From contig JAKAME010000020.1 in assembly GCA_021813025.1 (NCBI GenBank), positions 1 through 20,911 on the forward strand: a stretch of DNA of 20,911 nt. Reading direction: 5' to 3'. Position numbers and translations under genes: made by a program. Positions 1 through 7,393 of the stretch are shown here, in pieces. This stretch comes from Microcaldota archaeon (GTDB taxonomy: Archaea; Micrarchaeota; Micrarchaeia; Anstonellales; Anstonellaceae). Below the pieces are notes generated by a model, which was not told the DNA's origin, ran no database searches, and saw only the letters and a program-made list of their open reading frames with translations. The first letter of the stretch is position 1; every line of letters starts with the position of its first letter.

Positions 1-906
1 ATCACCGGCATGACCGGCGGCACGCCGAAAGGGGCGGCCATCAACCAAAAGTTGGCAAAAGCTGCAGAAAAGGCAAAAGTGGCCCTTGGATTAGGCTCGC
101 AGAGGCCCATGCTTAAGGATGAAAAAACCAAGTCCCACTACGCCGTCCGCTCCCTCTGCCCCTCCGTTCCGCTCATCGGAAACATCGGCGCGGTGAATCT
201 TTCCGAGTATCCTCTTTCCAAAATAGAATGGCTTGTCTCCTCCATCGAAGCGGATGCGCTCGCCATCCACCTCAACCCATTGCAGGAAGCCATCCAGCCG
301 GAAGGAGACACGAATTTCGCAGGCGTGCTCAAATCAATCGGCAAGGTCTGCGACAAACTCTCCGTTCCCGTCATAGTAAAGGAAACCGGCGCAGGCATCA
401 CCGCGCCAATTGCGCAGGCCCTGCTTGACGCAGGAGTTTCATTCATCGAATGCTCGGGCAGGGGCGGCACCTCTTGGAGCAAAGTCGAATATGCAAGAGG
501 AGGCCGTCTCCCCGGTTTCGAGGAATGGGGCTGGCCGTCAGTGCCAGCCTTAGTCGAGTGCGCCAGCGCGGGCCCCACAATCTGCACCGGCGGCGTGCGC
601 TCAGGCCTTGACGCAGCCAAGGGCATTGCCATCGGGGCCAAGCTAGCCGGAGCAGCCCATCCGTTCTTCGTCGCCCCGGACCCTGCCCGCTTGGCCGAGC
701 AGTGGCGCGAGCAAATCCGCACCGCAATGTTTCTCACAGGCGCCAAAAACATAGAGCAGTTCGCTCAAGTGCCCCTCCTAATCACAGGCCGCTCGGCAGA
801 GCTGATTCATGCTCGCGGGTTTGACGCTGCAATGTTCTCCACCCGCCGCCCGCCCGGCCTGCCCGCCGTCTCCCCCGGCGCGAACGAGAGGGGCCATTAC
901 ATCTGA
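1..906 (+). CDS. fni: Type 2 isopentenyl-diphosphate delta-isomerase (5' truncated)
   Basis: FMN-dependent enzyme that interconverts isopentenyl and dimethylallyl diphosphate for isoprenoid (archaeal lipid) synthesis in the cytoplasm. The reading frame is open from base 1, so the N-terminus lies outside the window. The visible part begins at the conserved ITGMTGG segment. It then shows HLNPLQEAIQPEGD, which holds the catalytic Gln and the metal-binding Glu, followed by VKETGAGI, the GRGGTSW loop, and the GGVRSGLDAAKGIAIGA stretch that binds the FMN phosphate in this TIM-barrel family. The last 25 or so residues (RRPPGLPAVSPGANERGHYI) look like a non-conserved tail. The gene ends 10 bases before gltX, so the two are probably co-transcribed; clustering of isoprenoid genes with gltX is common in archaea. 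The family assignment is secure. Confidence 0.95.
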   Translation: MTGMTGGTPKGAAINQKLAKAAEKAKVALGLGSQRPMLKDEKTKSHYAVRSLCPSVPLIGNIGAVNLSEYPLSKIEWLVSSIEADALAIHLNPLQEAIQPEGDTNFAGVLKSIGKVCDKLSVPVIVKETGAGITAPIAQALLDAGVSFIECSGRGGTSWSKVEYARGGRLPGFEEWGWPSVPALVECASAGPTICTGGVRSGLDAAKGIAIGAKLAGAAHPFFVAPDPARLAEQWREQIRTAMFLTGAKNIEQFAQVPLLITGRSAELIHARGFDAAMFSTRRPPGLPAVSPGANERGHYI

Positions 907-916
907 TGTGAGCCAA

Positions 917-2674
917 ATGGACTTGCCACAAACCATCAGCAAATGGACGCTGCACAATGCGCAGGAGTTCGGCGCAGCCAGCGCAGGCAAGGTTCTGGGC
1001 CGCGTGCTTGCCGAGCATCCCGAATGCAAAACGGATGTGAAAGCCACGCTCGCGCTCATTGAAACAGAATGCACAAGAGTGAATGCATTGGACAAAGAGG
1101 AGCTTGCAAAAGAGCTTTCTGCCTATCATTTCGAGGAGAAAAAAGAGGAACCAGAAGAAGGCGGGCGCAAAATCGAGCTTCCGGGCGCAGTTCAGGGCCG
1201 CGTGGTCACCCGCTTTGCCCCCGAGCCCTCCGGCTACCCCCACATCGGGCATGCCAAGGCCGTTTTCCTAAGCCTTGAGGGCGCCCGCTCCGCCGGCGGA
1301 TACATGCGCCTGCGCATGGACGACACCAACCCCGAAAAGGAGAAGCAGGAATTCGCAGACGCCATTGTTTCCGATTTGAAATGGGTGGGCGCCTCATGGC
1401 AGGGCGAAATCACCTACACCTCCGACTACATGGACAAGCTCTACGAGTGCGCCGACGAGCTAATGTTGAAGCAGAAGGCCTATGTGTGCACCTGCTCCGC
1501 CCAAGAAGTGAAGAAGGGGCGGGAGAAGGGCGAGCAATGCCTTTGCCGCGCCAAATTCCCTGAAGAAAACGTGCATGACTTCAGGCGCATGATGGCAGGC
1601 AAAACTGCCGAGGGGGAGGCAATCCTGCGCTGGGCAGGCGACATGAAGGCCATGAACACCGTGATGCGCGACCCCACGCTCTTCCGAGTCATCACCGCCC
1701 CCCACTATAGGCAGGGCGAAAAATACAAGTGCTGGCCCTCCTACGACTTCGAAGCGCCCATCATAGACAGCATCGAGAACATCACCCATGCCATGCGCTC
1801 CAAGGAATACGAGCTGCGCGACGAGCTTTATTTCGCAATCCTGCGCGAGCTTGAGATGCGCGCGCCCAAGCTAATCCATTTCTCCCGCCTCTCAATTTCC
1901 GGCGCGCCTGTTTCAAAGCGTCTCATCACCCCCCTCATAGCGGAAGGAAAAGTTTCCGGCTATGACGACCCGCGCCTGCCCACCCTCTCAGCCCTGCGCA
2001 GGCGCGCCATCTCACCCGCAGCCATCCGCCAGTTTGTCCTGTCTTTCGGACTTTCCAAGGTAGAGAGCGAGCCGGGCTGGGAGAAGCTCTTGTCCTACAA
2101 CCGCAAATTGGCAGACGCCTCCGCCCCCCGCCGCTTCTTCGTTCCCTCTCCTGTCAGAGTGGAGCTTTCAGGCGCTCCTTCTCGCATCCTCACCCTCAAA
2201 AACCACCCACAAAACTCTTCCATGGGCACGCGCTCCGTTGAAGCCTCCTCACCCCTCTACATTCCCGGCCCGGATGCGTCCGCTCTGGCAGATGGCGAAA
2301 CCTTCCGGCTCAAGGACTGGTGCAACATCAAGCTGACGGGCAGGCGCGAGGAGAGCGTGCTGCAGCCTGACGGCAGCTCCGCCCCCAGCCCCATCCTGAC
2401 TTGCGAATTTGTCTCGGAAGAGGGCGAAGTCTCGCGCAAGGTGCAATGGGCGTCCGAATCGCATAAAATGGCAGCGCGCGTGCTCATGCCGCGGGATTTG
2501 CTGCTGCCAGACGGCTCCTACAACCCCGAATCCCTGCCCATTGTGTGGGGCTGGGCCGAGCCGTCGTGCGCCTCGCTTGAGGCCCACACCCCTGTGCAGC
2601 TTGAGCGCTTCGGCTTCGCCACCCTTGACGCGGCAGACGATAAGGCGCTCACCTTCATCCAGATGAGCGATTGA
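917..2674 (+). CDS. gltX: Glutamyl-tRNA synthetase, archaeal type
   Basis: Class Ic synthetase of 585 residues that charges tRNA with glutamate. Archaeal members are usually non-discriminating, also making Glu-tRNA(Gln) for later amidation. An archaeal helical N-terminal extension (about 1-95) precedes the Rossmann catalytic domain. The HIGH motif is HIGH itself at 109-112, inside APEPSGYPHIGHAK; the KMSKS loop appears as VSKR near 332-335. A CTC...CLC pattern in the catalytic insertion (YVCTC and QCLC) could bind zinc. The C-terminal part has the beta-barrel anticodon-binding look of the archaeal/eukaryotic branch rather than the bacterial helical one. The frame is open further upstream, to 809, but that stretch overlaps fni and is compositionally implausible. 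ATG 917, ten bases after the fni stop, gives the expected N-terminus; GTG 908 is an alternative. Confidence 0.95.
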   Translation: MDLPQTISKWTLHNAQEFGAASAGKVLGRVLAEHPECKTDVKATLALIETECTRVNALDKEELAKELSAYHFEEKKEEPEEGGRKIELPGAVQGRVVTRFAPEPSGYPHIGHAKAVFLSLEGARSAGGYMRLRMDDTNPEKEKQEFADAIVSDLKWVGASWQGEITYTSDYMDKLYECADELMLKQKAYVCTCSAQEVKKGREKGEQCLCRAKFPEENVHDFRRMMAGKTAEGEAILRWAGDMKAMNTVMRDPTLFRVITAPHYRQGEKYKCWPSYDFEAPIIDSIENITHAMRSKEYELRDELYFAILRELEMRAPKLIHFSRLSISGAPVSKRLITPLIAEGKVSGYDDPRLPTLSALRRRAISPAAIRQFVLSFGLSKVESEPGWEKLLSYNRKLADASAPRRFFVPSPVRVELSGAPSRILTLKNHPQNSSMGTRSVEASSPLYIPGPDASALADGETFRLKDWCNIKLTGRREESVLQPDGSSAPSPILTCEFVSEEGEVSRKVQWASESHKMAARVLMPRDLLLPDGSYNPESLPIVWGWAEPSCASLEAHTPVQLERFGFATLDAADDKALTFIQMSD

Positions 2675-2684
2675 GTGATTGGAA

Positions 2685-3398
2685 ATGAACGACATGAGAA
2701 TCAGCCCAAAGCCAATGCTGCCACTCTACGTCCAGCGCACGCTTGCCATCTACTATGCTCTTCTCATGCGCAAATATCTGCTTGATTCTTCCCGCGAGCT
2801 TATGAAAACAGGGCCAAAAGAGAGGCCTCTTTCCTCTTTCGGCGGCCATCGGACGATACTCTCATCCGAGCATGCATCTGCTTCCGCCTCCACAATCCCG
2901 CGCCGCCAGCCCGAGAAGCTTCAGGCCTCAAATATTGAGGAGAAAGCCGCTTCCCTGCCAGCCGGGCAGCCTTCCCAGACAGCCGGGCAACCTTCCAATA
3001 ATTTAATCTCCTCCAAGCAGGCCTCTTCCAGCCCCGGCGAGTCTTTCCCGGCCCCCTTCATCACCCGGTTTTCCTCCCCGCTCAGCGAGCCGCCATTCCC
3101 ATCCAATGCGCCCGGCTCAGCAGGCTTTGTTTCGGCCAAATCCTTCATCCGCGGCTCTTTCCGCTACCGCCACACCCGCTGGCGCCGCCGCCGGCCCAGG
3201 CGCATGAACCACCGCCGCATCTGGCGCTACTACCTGCGCATGGTGCGCGAGCGCTTCTTCTACCGCCAGCTGGGCCGCATCTCCCGCAGTGACAGGGAGA
3301 AGCTGGGCCGCCTGAGGGGGCGCTACACTTTCCACCACCAGCAGAGGATTAGGGAGGAGATGGGCCAGAGAGGGCGGCGGCGGAAGGGTTATTATTAA
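2685..3398 (+). CDS. Hypothetical protein with Arg-rich C-terminal domain
   Basis: Not recognised. About 237 residues, starting 10 bases after gltX; TTG 2679 or ATG 2694 are alternative starts. Three zones are visible. Residues 1-45 are helical and amphipathic (LYVQRTLAIYYALLMRKYLL). Residues 45-150 are Ser/Pro/Ala-rich low complexity. The last 80 or so residues are extremely basic and aromatic (RWRRRRPRRMNHRRIWRYY, then RYTFHHQQRIREE, ending GRRRKGYY). Codon use is GC-rich like its neighbours, and the Arg-rich tail has GC-ending codons, which supports real coding. The basic-aromatic tail suggests nucleic-acid or ribosome binding, but that is inference only. It is probably the third gene of the fni-gltX transcript. 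Confidence 0.65.
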   Translation: MNDMRISPKPMLPLYVQRTLAIYYALLMRKYLLDSSRELMKTGPKERPLSSFGGHRTILSSEHASASASTIPRRQPEKLQASNIEEKAASLPAGQPSQTAGQPSNNLISSKQASSSPGESFPAPFITRFSSPLSEPPFPSNAPGSAGFVSAKSFIRGSFRYRHTRWRRRRPRRMNHRRIWRYYLRMVRERFFYRQLGRISRSDREKLGRLRGRYTFHHQQRIREEMGQRGRRRKGYY

Positions 3399-3430
3399 CC
3401 TTGTGCATATGTCTATCGAGGGTGATGGAC

Positions 3431-4384
3431 ATGGCCGTGGAAAAGGTTGCCAAGCACAAAGTCCCCAAAAAGACACCCATTTCGCCTGATTCAGTTCCAA
3501 AACGCCTCCCAGAGCGCAGCCTCTTTGTCACGGCTTCCAAGGCTCCTGATGAAGTCCAGCCCAAGGTTCAGGCAGACTCCTCTTCCAAGCGCATAGGCCC
3601 CATCCGCAAGGCCTTCACGGCCGGCCTCATGGGCCTGACGATGCTTTCCACCACTTCACAATTCGCTTTTGCCGGCGGGCAGGACGAGAAAAGCAAGAAT
3701 GTCATAACGAAAAACGAGCTGGTCAGCCCGGACCCGACGAATGCGCCGATAATGACAACAGCTGTTGGTGCCTATCCAATTGTTGGTAGCACGATATTCA
3801 CTTTTGGGGCCGGACCATCAGATAAAAATTTCCAAGTAGATGCTACTACTCAGCTAAAAGGCATTGGTGTGGATTCCTTCACTCCTGGTTCTTTCGGGCT
3901 CGATTGCAGCGGCGATAAAATTGCCTCATTCTATCTATTCGTGCCTAGTTCCACAGGTATAATCAATTTTCAATTGTTGAGTTATCAAGAACTTGGAGAG
4001 AAAGCTAAAGTTAGTGGCACTCAATCAGTCACCGATTTCCATCGGAGATATCAGTTTGAAGAGATTGTTTATACTCGTCTTCCGAATGGTTACATCGCTT
4101 TTTGTGTCGGGCGAGGGATTGGTCTTCTCGCTCCTTCTCATCAAAATGGAGCAGGCATAGACGCAGATTTATCTGGTGTCGGTATTCTCCCTACCAAAAA
4201 ACTTGGAAAGGATTATACTGTCGAAATAACTTATGACGAGAAGGACAAGTTGGTTTATTTTGATTTCAAGATTGGCTCCAAATATGTCCTTTCATATCAA
4301 ATCGACCCTTATAATTTCAACAAACCTGTTTTCAAGGTTTCCACACCAACTGAGGAGCCAACCTCATCTATAAACTCCCACTAA
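3431..4384 (+). CDS. Hypothetical exported or membrane-anchored protein
   Basis: Not recognised; 317 residues. ATG 3431 was chosen because GGTGAT lies four bases before it, the same ribosome-site geometry as two other genes here; ATG 3425 is possible. Residues 1-60 are charged and basic (KVAKHKVPKKTP). One hydrophobic segment follows at about 61-81 (AFTAGLMGLTMLSTTSQFAFA), ending in AFA-GG, which looks like a signal peptidase I site. The n-region would be unusually long, so a type II membrane anchor is an alternative. The rest is beta-rich, with Gly/Thr/Ser/Phe/Tyr alternation and two lone cysteines, suggesting an extracytoplasmic domain. From about 3750 the DNA is clearly AT-richer than the first third of the gene and than the upstream genes, hinting at acquisition or recombination. 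It ends 11 bases before the next gene. Confidence 0.7.
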   Translation: MAVEKVAKHKVPKKTPISPDSVPKRLPERSLFVTASKAPDEVQPKVQADSSSKRIGPIRKAFTAGLMGLTMLSTTSQFAFAGGQDEKSKNVITKNELVSPDPTNAPIMTTAVGAYPIVGSTIFTFGAGPSDKNFQVDATTQLKGIGVDSFTPGSFGLDCSGDKIASFYLFVPSSTGIINFQLLSYQELGEKAKVSGTQSVTDFHRRYQFEEIVYTRLPNGYIAFCVGRGIGLLAPSHQNGAGIDADLSGVGILPTKKLGKDYTVEITYDEKDKLVYFDFKIGSKYVLSYQIDPYNFNKPVFKVSTPTEEPTSSINSH

Positions 4385-4394
4385 AGGTGCAAGT

Positions 4395-4814
4395 ATGTTT
4401 GTTTTTCTTCCCAGAACAATCGAGCAACCTATTCAAGAGCAGTATTCTTACAATAAATTCAATGGAGATGTCAAGAATCTCATCGACAATAACCAACCTA
4501 TCCAGCAATATCTGAAAAGTATTGGAAAAGAAGCCACTCTTGAAAATGTCATCACCCAATACAAAACCGACAAAAACTTCAAGGTCATCTTCGAATCCGA
4601 ACTCGACAAGGCCGGCCTTCTCAATCAATGGCAGCAGTTCGTCACCGAGTTCGAGCGCCGCCAAGCGTTCGAAACGGCCAAGATGGCCACCGAAGTGAGG
4701 CAGGCCGCCCGCAACGTCGCCAAGGCAGCCGACCAGATTCAGGACAACGAGGAATACGCCGACCGCCTTGGCCAGAAGCTCAACAGGATGGTAAGGCCGC
4801 GCAAGGCCGCCTGA
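4395..4814 (+). CDS. Small helical hypothetical protein
   Basis: Not recognised; 139 residues. The start is well supported: AAAGGTG stands five bases before ATG 4395, and the upstream stop is 11 bases away, so it is translated from the same mRNA as the exported protein before it. The sequence is polar and almost wholly helical, with no cysteine and no membrane segment. Residues 75-135 (QQFVTEFERRQAFETAKMA, then VRQAARNVAKAADQIQ) have heptad-like spacing and may form a coiled coil. It ends in a basic tail (RMVRPRKAA). The first half is AT-rich and the second GC-rich, the reverse of the preceding gene, so the composition dip at about 3750-4600 spans the junction between the two genes. A cytoplasmic partner of the exported protein is possible but is a guess. 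Confidence 0.65.
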   Translation: MFVFLPRTIEQPIQEQYSYNKFNGDVKNLIDNNQPIQQYLKSIGKEATLENVITQYKTDKNFKVIFESELDKAGLLNQWQQFVTEFERRQAFETAKMATEVRQAARNVAKAADQIQDNEEYADRLGQKLNRMVRPRKAA

Positions 4815-4844
4815 AATCCAGCGGAAAACCCCCATCCCCATCTT

Positions 4845-4852
4845 CTATAAAC
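4845..4852 (+). promoter_or_regulatory. TATA box of the helicase gene (leaderless)
   Basis: CTATAAAC is centred about 26 bases before ATG 4875, placing transcription start at or next to the start codon. No purine-rich ribosome site precedes that ATG; the upstream bases are a C/T tract. This fits a leaderless archaeal mRNA. Confidence 0.65.
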
Positions 4853-4874
4853 TTCCGCCCCCCTTCTTTTCCCA

Positions 4875-7196
4875 ATGCCGGATTCATTCTCCCCAAACTG
4901 GATTGTCGAGCCTCCGAGGCCCGCCCAATATGCGGATGAAATCAAGCTAGCCCCGCCCCTGCGCGAAGTGCTGCGCGAGCGGGGAATAGCCAAATTCTAT
5001 TCCCACCAGGCTCAGGCCATCCATGCAATAAGAGAGGGAAAAGACATAGTGCTCATGGCCCCCACGGCGGCCGGCAAGACGGAATGCTACATGGTTCCGG
5101 TGGTGGAGGCAGCGCTGCAAAACCAGTGCTCACTCCTTCTTTTCCCTACCAAAGCCCTTTCCCGCGACCAGTGGAACAGGATAAGGGAATTCAATCTGTT
5201 GGGCGTGCGCTCCGCAGTCTATGACGGCGACGTGATTGAGAGCCAGAGGCAAAAGGTCAGAAAGGACTTTCCCCACGTCATCATAACCAATTTCGACATG
5301 CTTCATTTCATGCTTCTCTACCCAAGAATATGGGCTCCCTTCTTCGCCCGCCTCAAATACGTTGTAATCGACGAAATGCACGCCTATTCAGGCACCGTAG
5401 GCTCGCATGTGGCCAATGTCGTGTGGAGGCTGAGGAGGGTATTGCAAAAGCAGAGGGAAGCTCAGAAGGTGAAGATTGAATTTGAGAAAGAGCAGGAAGC
5501 GAAAGCAGAAAGCAAAAAAGAAAAAGATGGAAAAAAGAAAAAATTGAAAGCAGACGAGCAAATAGACCTTTTCGGCCCTCCCATTCCAGCGTCCTCGAAA
5601 GCCGCCGGCTCTTCTCAGCCCAGCGCCAATGTCCAATTCATCTGCTCCTCAGCCACGGTAGGAAATCCATTAGAATTCGCCTCCAAGCTCACCGGCCTGC
5701 CCCCCAACCATTTGGCTCTCGTCAAGGGCGACGGCTCGCCAAGGGGAAAAACCCGTCACGCGGTTGTATCTGAAAAAGACGAGAGTGTAGTGAGCCAAGC
5801 ACTCCACATCGCAAAAGCAATGGACAAAAAAACAATCATTTTCGGCAATTCGCACAACATGGTGGAGCGCCTCGGCCTTGTGGCAGGCCGCATGGACCTC
5901 CCCTTGGCAGTCTACCGCTCAGGCCTTCCCCCACAAGAGCGCCGCCAGCTGGAAGCCTCCTTCCACTCAGGCAGCATCCGCCTTCTCGCAGCCACATCTG
6001 CACTCGAATTAGGCATGGACGTGGGAGACGCCGACATGGCCATATTGGCAGGCTTTCCCGGCACCATCACCCGCCTGCGCCAGCGGATAGGGAGGGTGGG
6101 CAGAAAAGGGCAGGATGCCTACGCGGTATTGGTGGCCCGCGCCAACCCCCTTGACCAATACTATGCCTCCAATCCAAAAACCTATCTCAATGGCCTGCCG
6201 GAATCCTGCCACGCCAAGCCGGACAATCCTCACATAAGAAAATGGCACCTTCTCTCGGCGGCAAGGGACTGGCCTCTTGATGAGGCAGATTTGCAGGAGG
6301 GCGACCAGCCCCTCCTGCGCGAGCTGATGAATGAAAACCTGTTGAGAAAATTCGGGGATTCAATAGTAACAAGCGCGGAAGGCACAAAAAAGGCAAGAAC
6401 TCTCTCATTAAGAAATGCCGGCCAGCGGGTGCGCATTATTGACGCGGAAAGCGGAAGATTTTTGGGCGAGCGGGAGCAGTCAATAGCAATAGGAGAATTG
6501 TACGAAGGCGCCATCTACCTGATAGGCGGCAGGCGCTATGCCAGCCTAGGCATAGATTTGGACGAAGGCGTTGCCCGCCTCACTCCCATACGCGACAAGG
6601 ATTCTGTCTACACCCAAGCGCTTCGCACAAAGCGCGCAAGCATTATTGAAGTGGAAGAGGAAGGACAATGGGGCGGAGTGCAGCTCTCAAGGGGGCCTGT
6701 GCATATTGTCAATGAAGTGTATGGATTTGTGCGCAAGGACGGCTTCTCAGGCCAAACGCTCTCAAGAAAAGAGCTTGACGAGCCTCTTACCTACGAATTC
6801 GACACCCATGCGCTGTGGAGCGACTGGAGCGAGTGGGCGGACGGCCGCCTCTCGGCGGCAGAGGGCCTGCACGCGCTTGAGCATGTCTCAATTGCAATGA
6901 TGCCCGCCCTCACAGGCGCCGACCCTGCCGAAATAGGGGGCATCTCAAACCCGGAAGGCCGGATTTTCTATTACGAAGGCTCTGCCGGAGGCTCGGGCAT
7001 GAGCGAAATAGTGTTCCGCCGCTTTGGCGAATGCATTTCCATGGCAGAGGAGCGCCTGCGCACCTGCCAATGCGAAAAAGGCTGCCCCTCCTGCATATTC
7101 TCCCCCCAGTGCGGAAACAACAACAATTACCTTGACAAGGAGGAGGCGCTCGCGCTGGCAAGAAAGGGGCTGGATGGGGCGAAATCAAAAGCATGA
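4875..7196 (+). CDS. SF2 DEAD/DEAH-box helicase with C-terminal DUF1998 (MrfA/Hrq1/SftH-like)
   Basis: ATP-dependent 3'-5' DNA helicase of 773 residues. Characterised relatives are Bacillus MrfA (mitomycin repair), yeast Hrq1 and Methanothermobacter SftH, so a role in DNA repair is likely. Visible motifs: Walker A APTAAGKTE (62-70), DEMH box (166-169), motif III SSAT (258-261), the ALELGMDVGD segment of the second RecA domain, and motif VI QRIGRVGRKG (403-412). The C-terminal DUF1998 region carries the zinc motif C731-x-C733-x3-C737-x2-C740-x5-C746, typical of MrfA-type proteins. The family's APTAAGKTE Walker box is intact. A very Lys/Glu-rich insertion (about residues 190-230, KKEKDGKKKKLK) sits between motifs II and III and is probably a disordered loop. 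Transcribed alone from the TATA box at 4845. Confidence 0.93.
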   Translation: MPDSFSPNWIVEPPRPAQYADEIKLAPPLREVLRERGIAKFYSHQAQAIHAIREGKDIVLMAPTAAGKTECYMVPVVEAALQNQCSLLLFPTKALSRDQWNRIREFNLLGVRSAVYDGDVIESQRQKVRKDFPHVIITNFDMLHFMLLYPRIWAPFFARLKYVVIDEMHAYSGTVGSHVANVVWRLRRVLQKQREAQKVKIEFEKEQEAKAESKKEKDGKKKKLKADEQIDLFGPPIPASSKAAGSSQPSANVQFICSSATVGNPLEFASKLTGLPPNHLALVKGDGSPRGKTRHAVVSEKDESVVSQALHIAKAMDKKTIIFGNSHNMVERLGLVAGRMDLPLAVYRSGLPPQERRQLEASFHSGSIRLLAATSALELGMDVGDADMAILAGFPGTITRLRQRIGRVGRKGQDAYAVLVARANPLDQYYASNPKTYLNGLPESCHAKPDNPHIRKWHLLSAARDWPLDEADLQEGDQPLLRELMNENLLRKFGDSIVTSAEGTKKARTLSLRNAGQRVRIIDAESGRFLGEREQSIAIGELYEGAIYLIGGRRYASLGIDLDEGVARLTPIRDKDSVYTQALRTKRASIIEVEEEGQWGGVQLSRGPVHIVNEVYGFVRKDGFSGQTLSRKELDEPLTYEFDTHALWSDWSEWADGRLSAAEGLHALEHVSIAMMPALTGADPAEIGGISNPEGRIFYYEGSAGGSGMSEIVFRRFGECISMAEERLRTCQCEKGCPSCIFSPQCGNNNNYLDKEEALALARKGLDGAKSKA

Positions 7197-7232
7197 AAAA
7201 ACTGGAAAATAAAAACAAAAGAAACTCTTTTT
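7197..7232. terminator. T-rich convergent termination zone
   Basis: The gap between two converging genes is packed with A-runs and T-runs. On the plus strand the T7 run at 7228-7234, after the helicase stop, is a plausible terminator. On the minus strand several T-runs follow the stop of the small basic gene. Archaeal RNA polymerase terminates at such oligo-T tracts without needing a hairpin. Confidence 0.5.
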
Positions 7233-7358
7233 TTAGCAGCACCCGCACTTCTTGTCCCGCATGGACTGGGCCCTGCCCACCTTCTTTCGCGCCTTCACTT
7301 TGCCGCGCGCCACTCCCTTGCGGGAGAGGTTGCGCCTCGAGCTTCCTGCCTTTCGCAT
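7233..7358 (-). CDS. 41-residue basic protein ending in a Cys-rich CGCC motif
   Basis: A short gene that is easy to overlook. On the minus strand GGTGAT lies exactly four bases before ATG 7358, the same geometry as the peroxiredoxin start. The product begins MRKAGSSRRNLSRKG, continues with alternating Lys/Arg (RGKVKARKKVGRAQSMRDKK) and ends KCGCC just before TAA; the stop is followed at once by an A-run and then T-runs. About a third of its residues are Lys or Arg. It lies 35 bases after the transglutaminase-like gene on the same strand and is probably co-transcribed, although TTAAAATAG at 7389-7397 (minus) could be its own TATA box. Function unknown; basic charge and size suggest RNA or ribosome association, and the three terminal cysteines could bind metal. 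Confidence 0.65.
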   Translation of the reverse strand: MRKAGSSRRNLSRKGVARGKVKARKKVGRAQSMRDKKCGCC

Positions 7359-7393
7359 GAATATCACCAGTCCTTTTTCCATCCCAATCTATT

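Noticed and set aside
809..916. N-terminal extension of gltX overlapping fni
   Set aside because: The Pro/Ala/Arg-rich translation is an out-of-frame reading of the fni 3' end, and ATG 917 gives the normal protein start.
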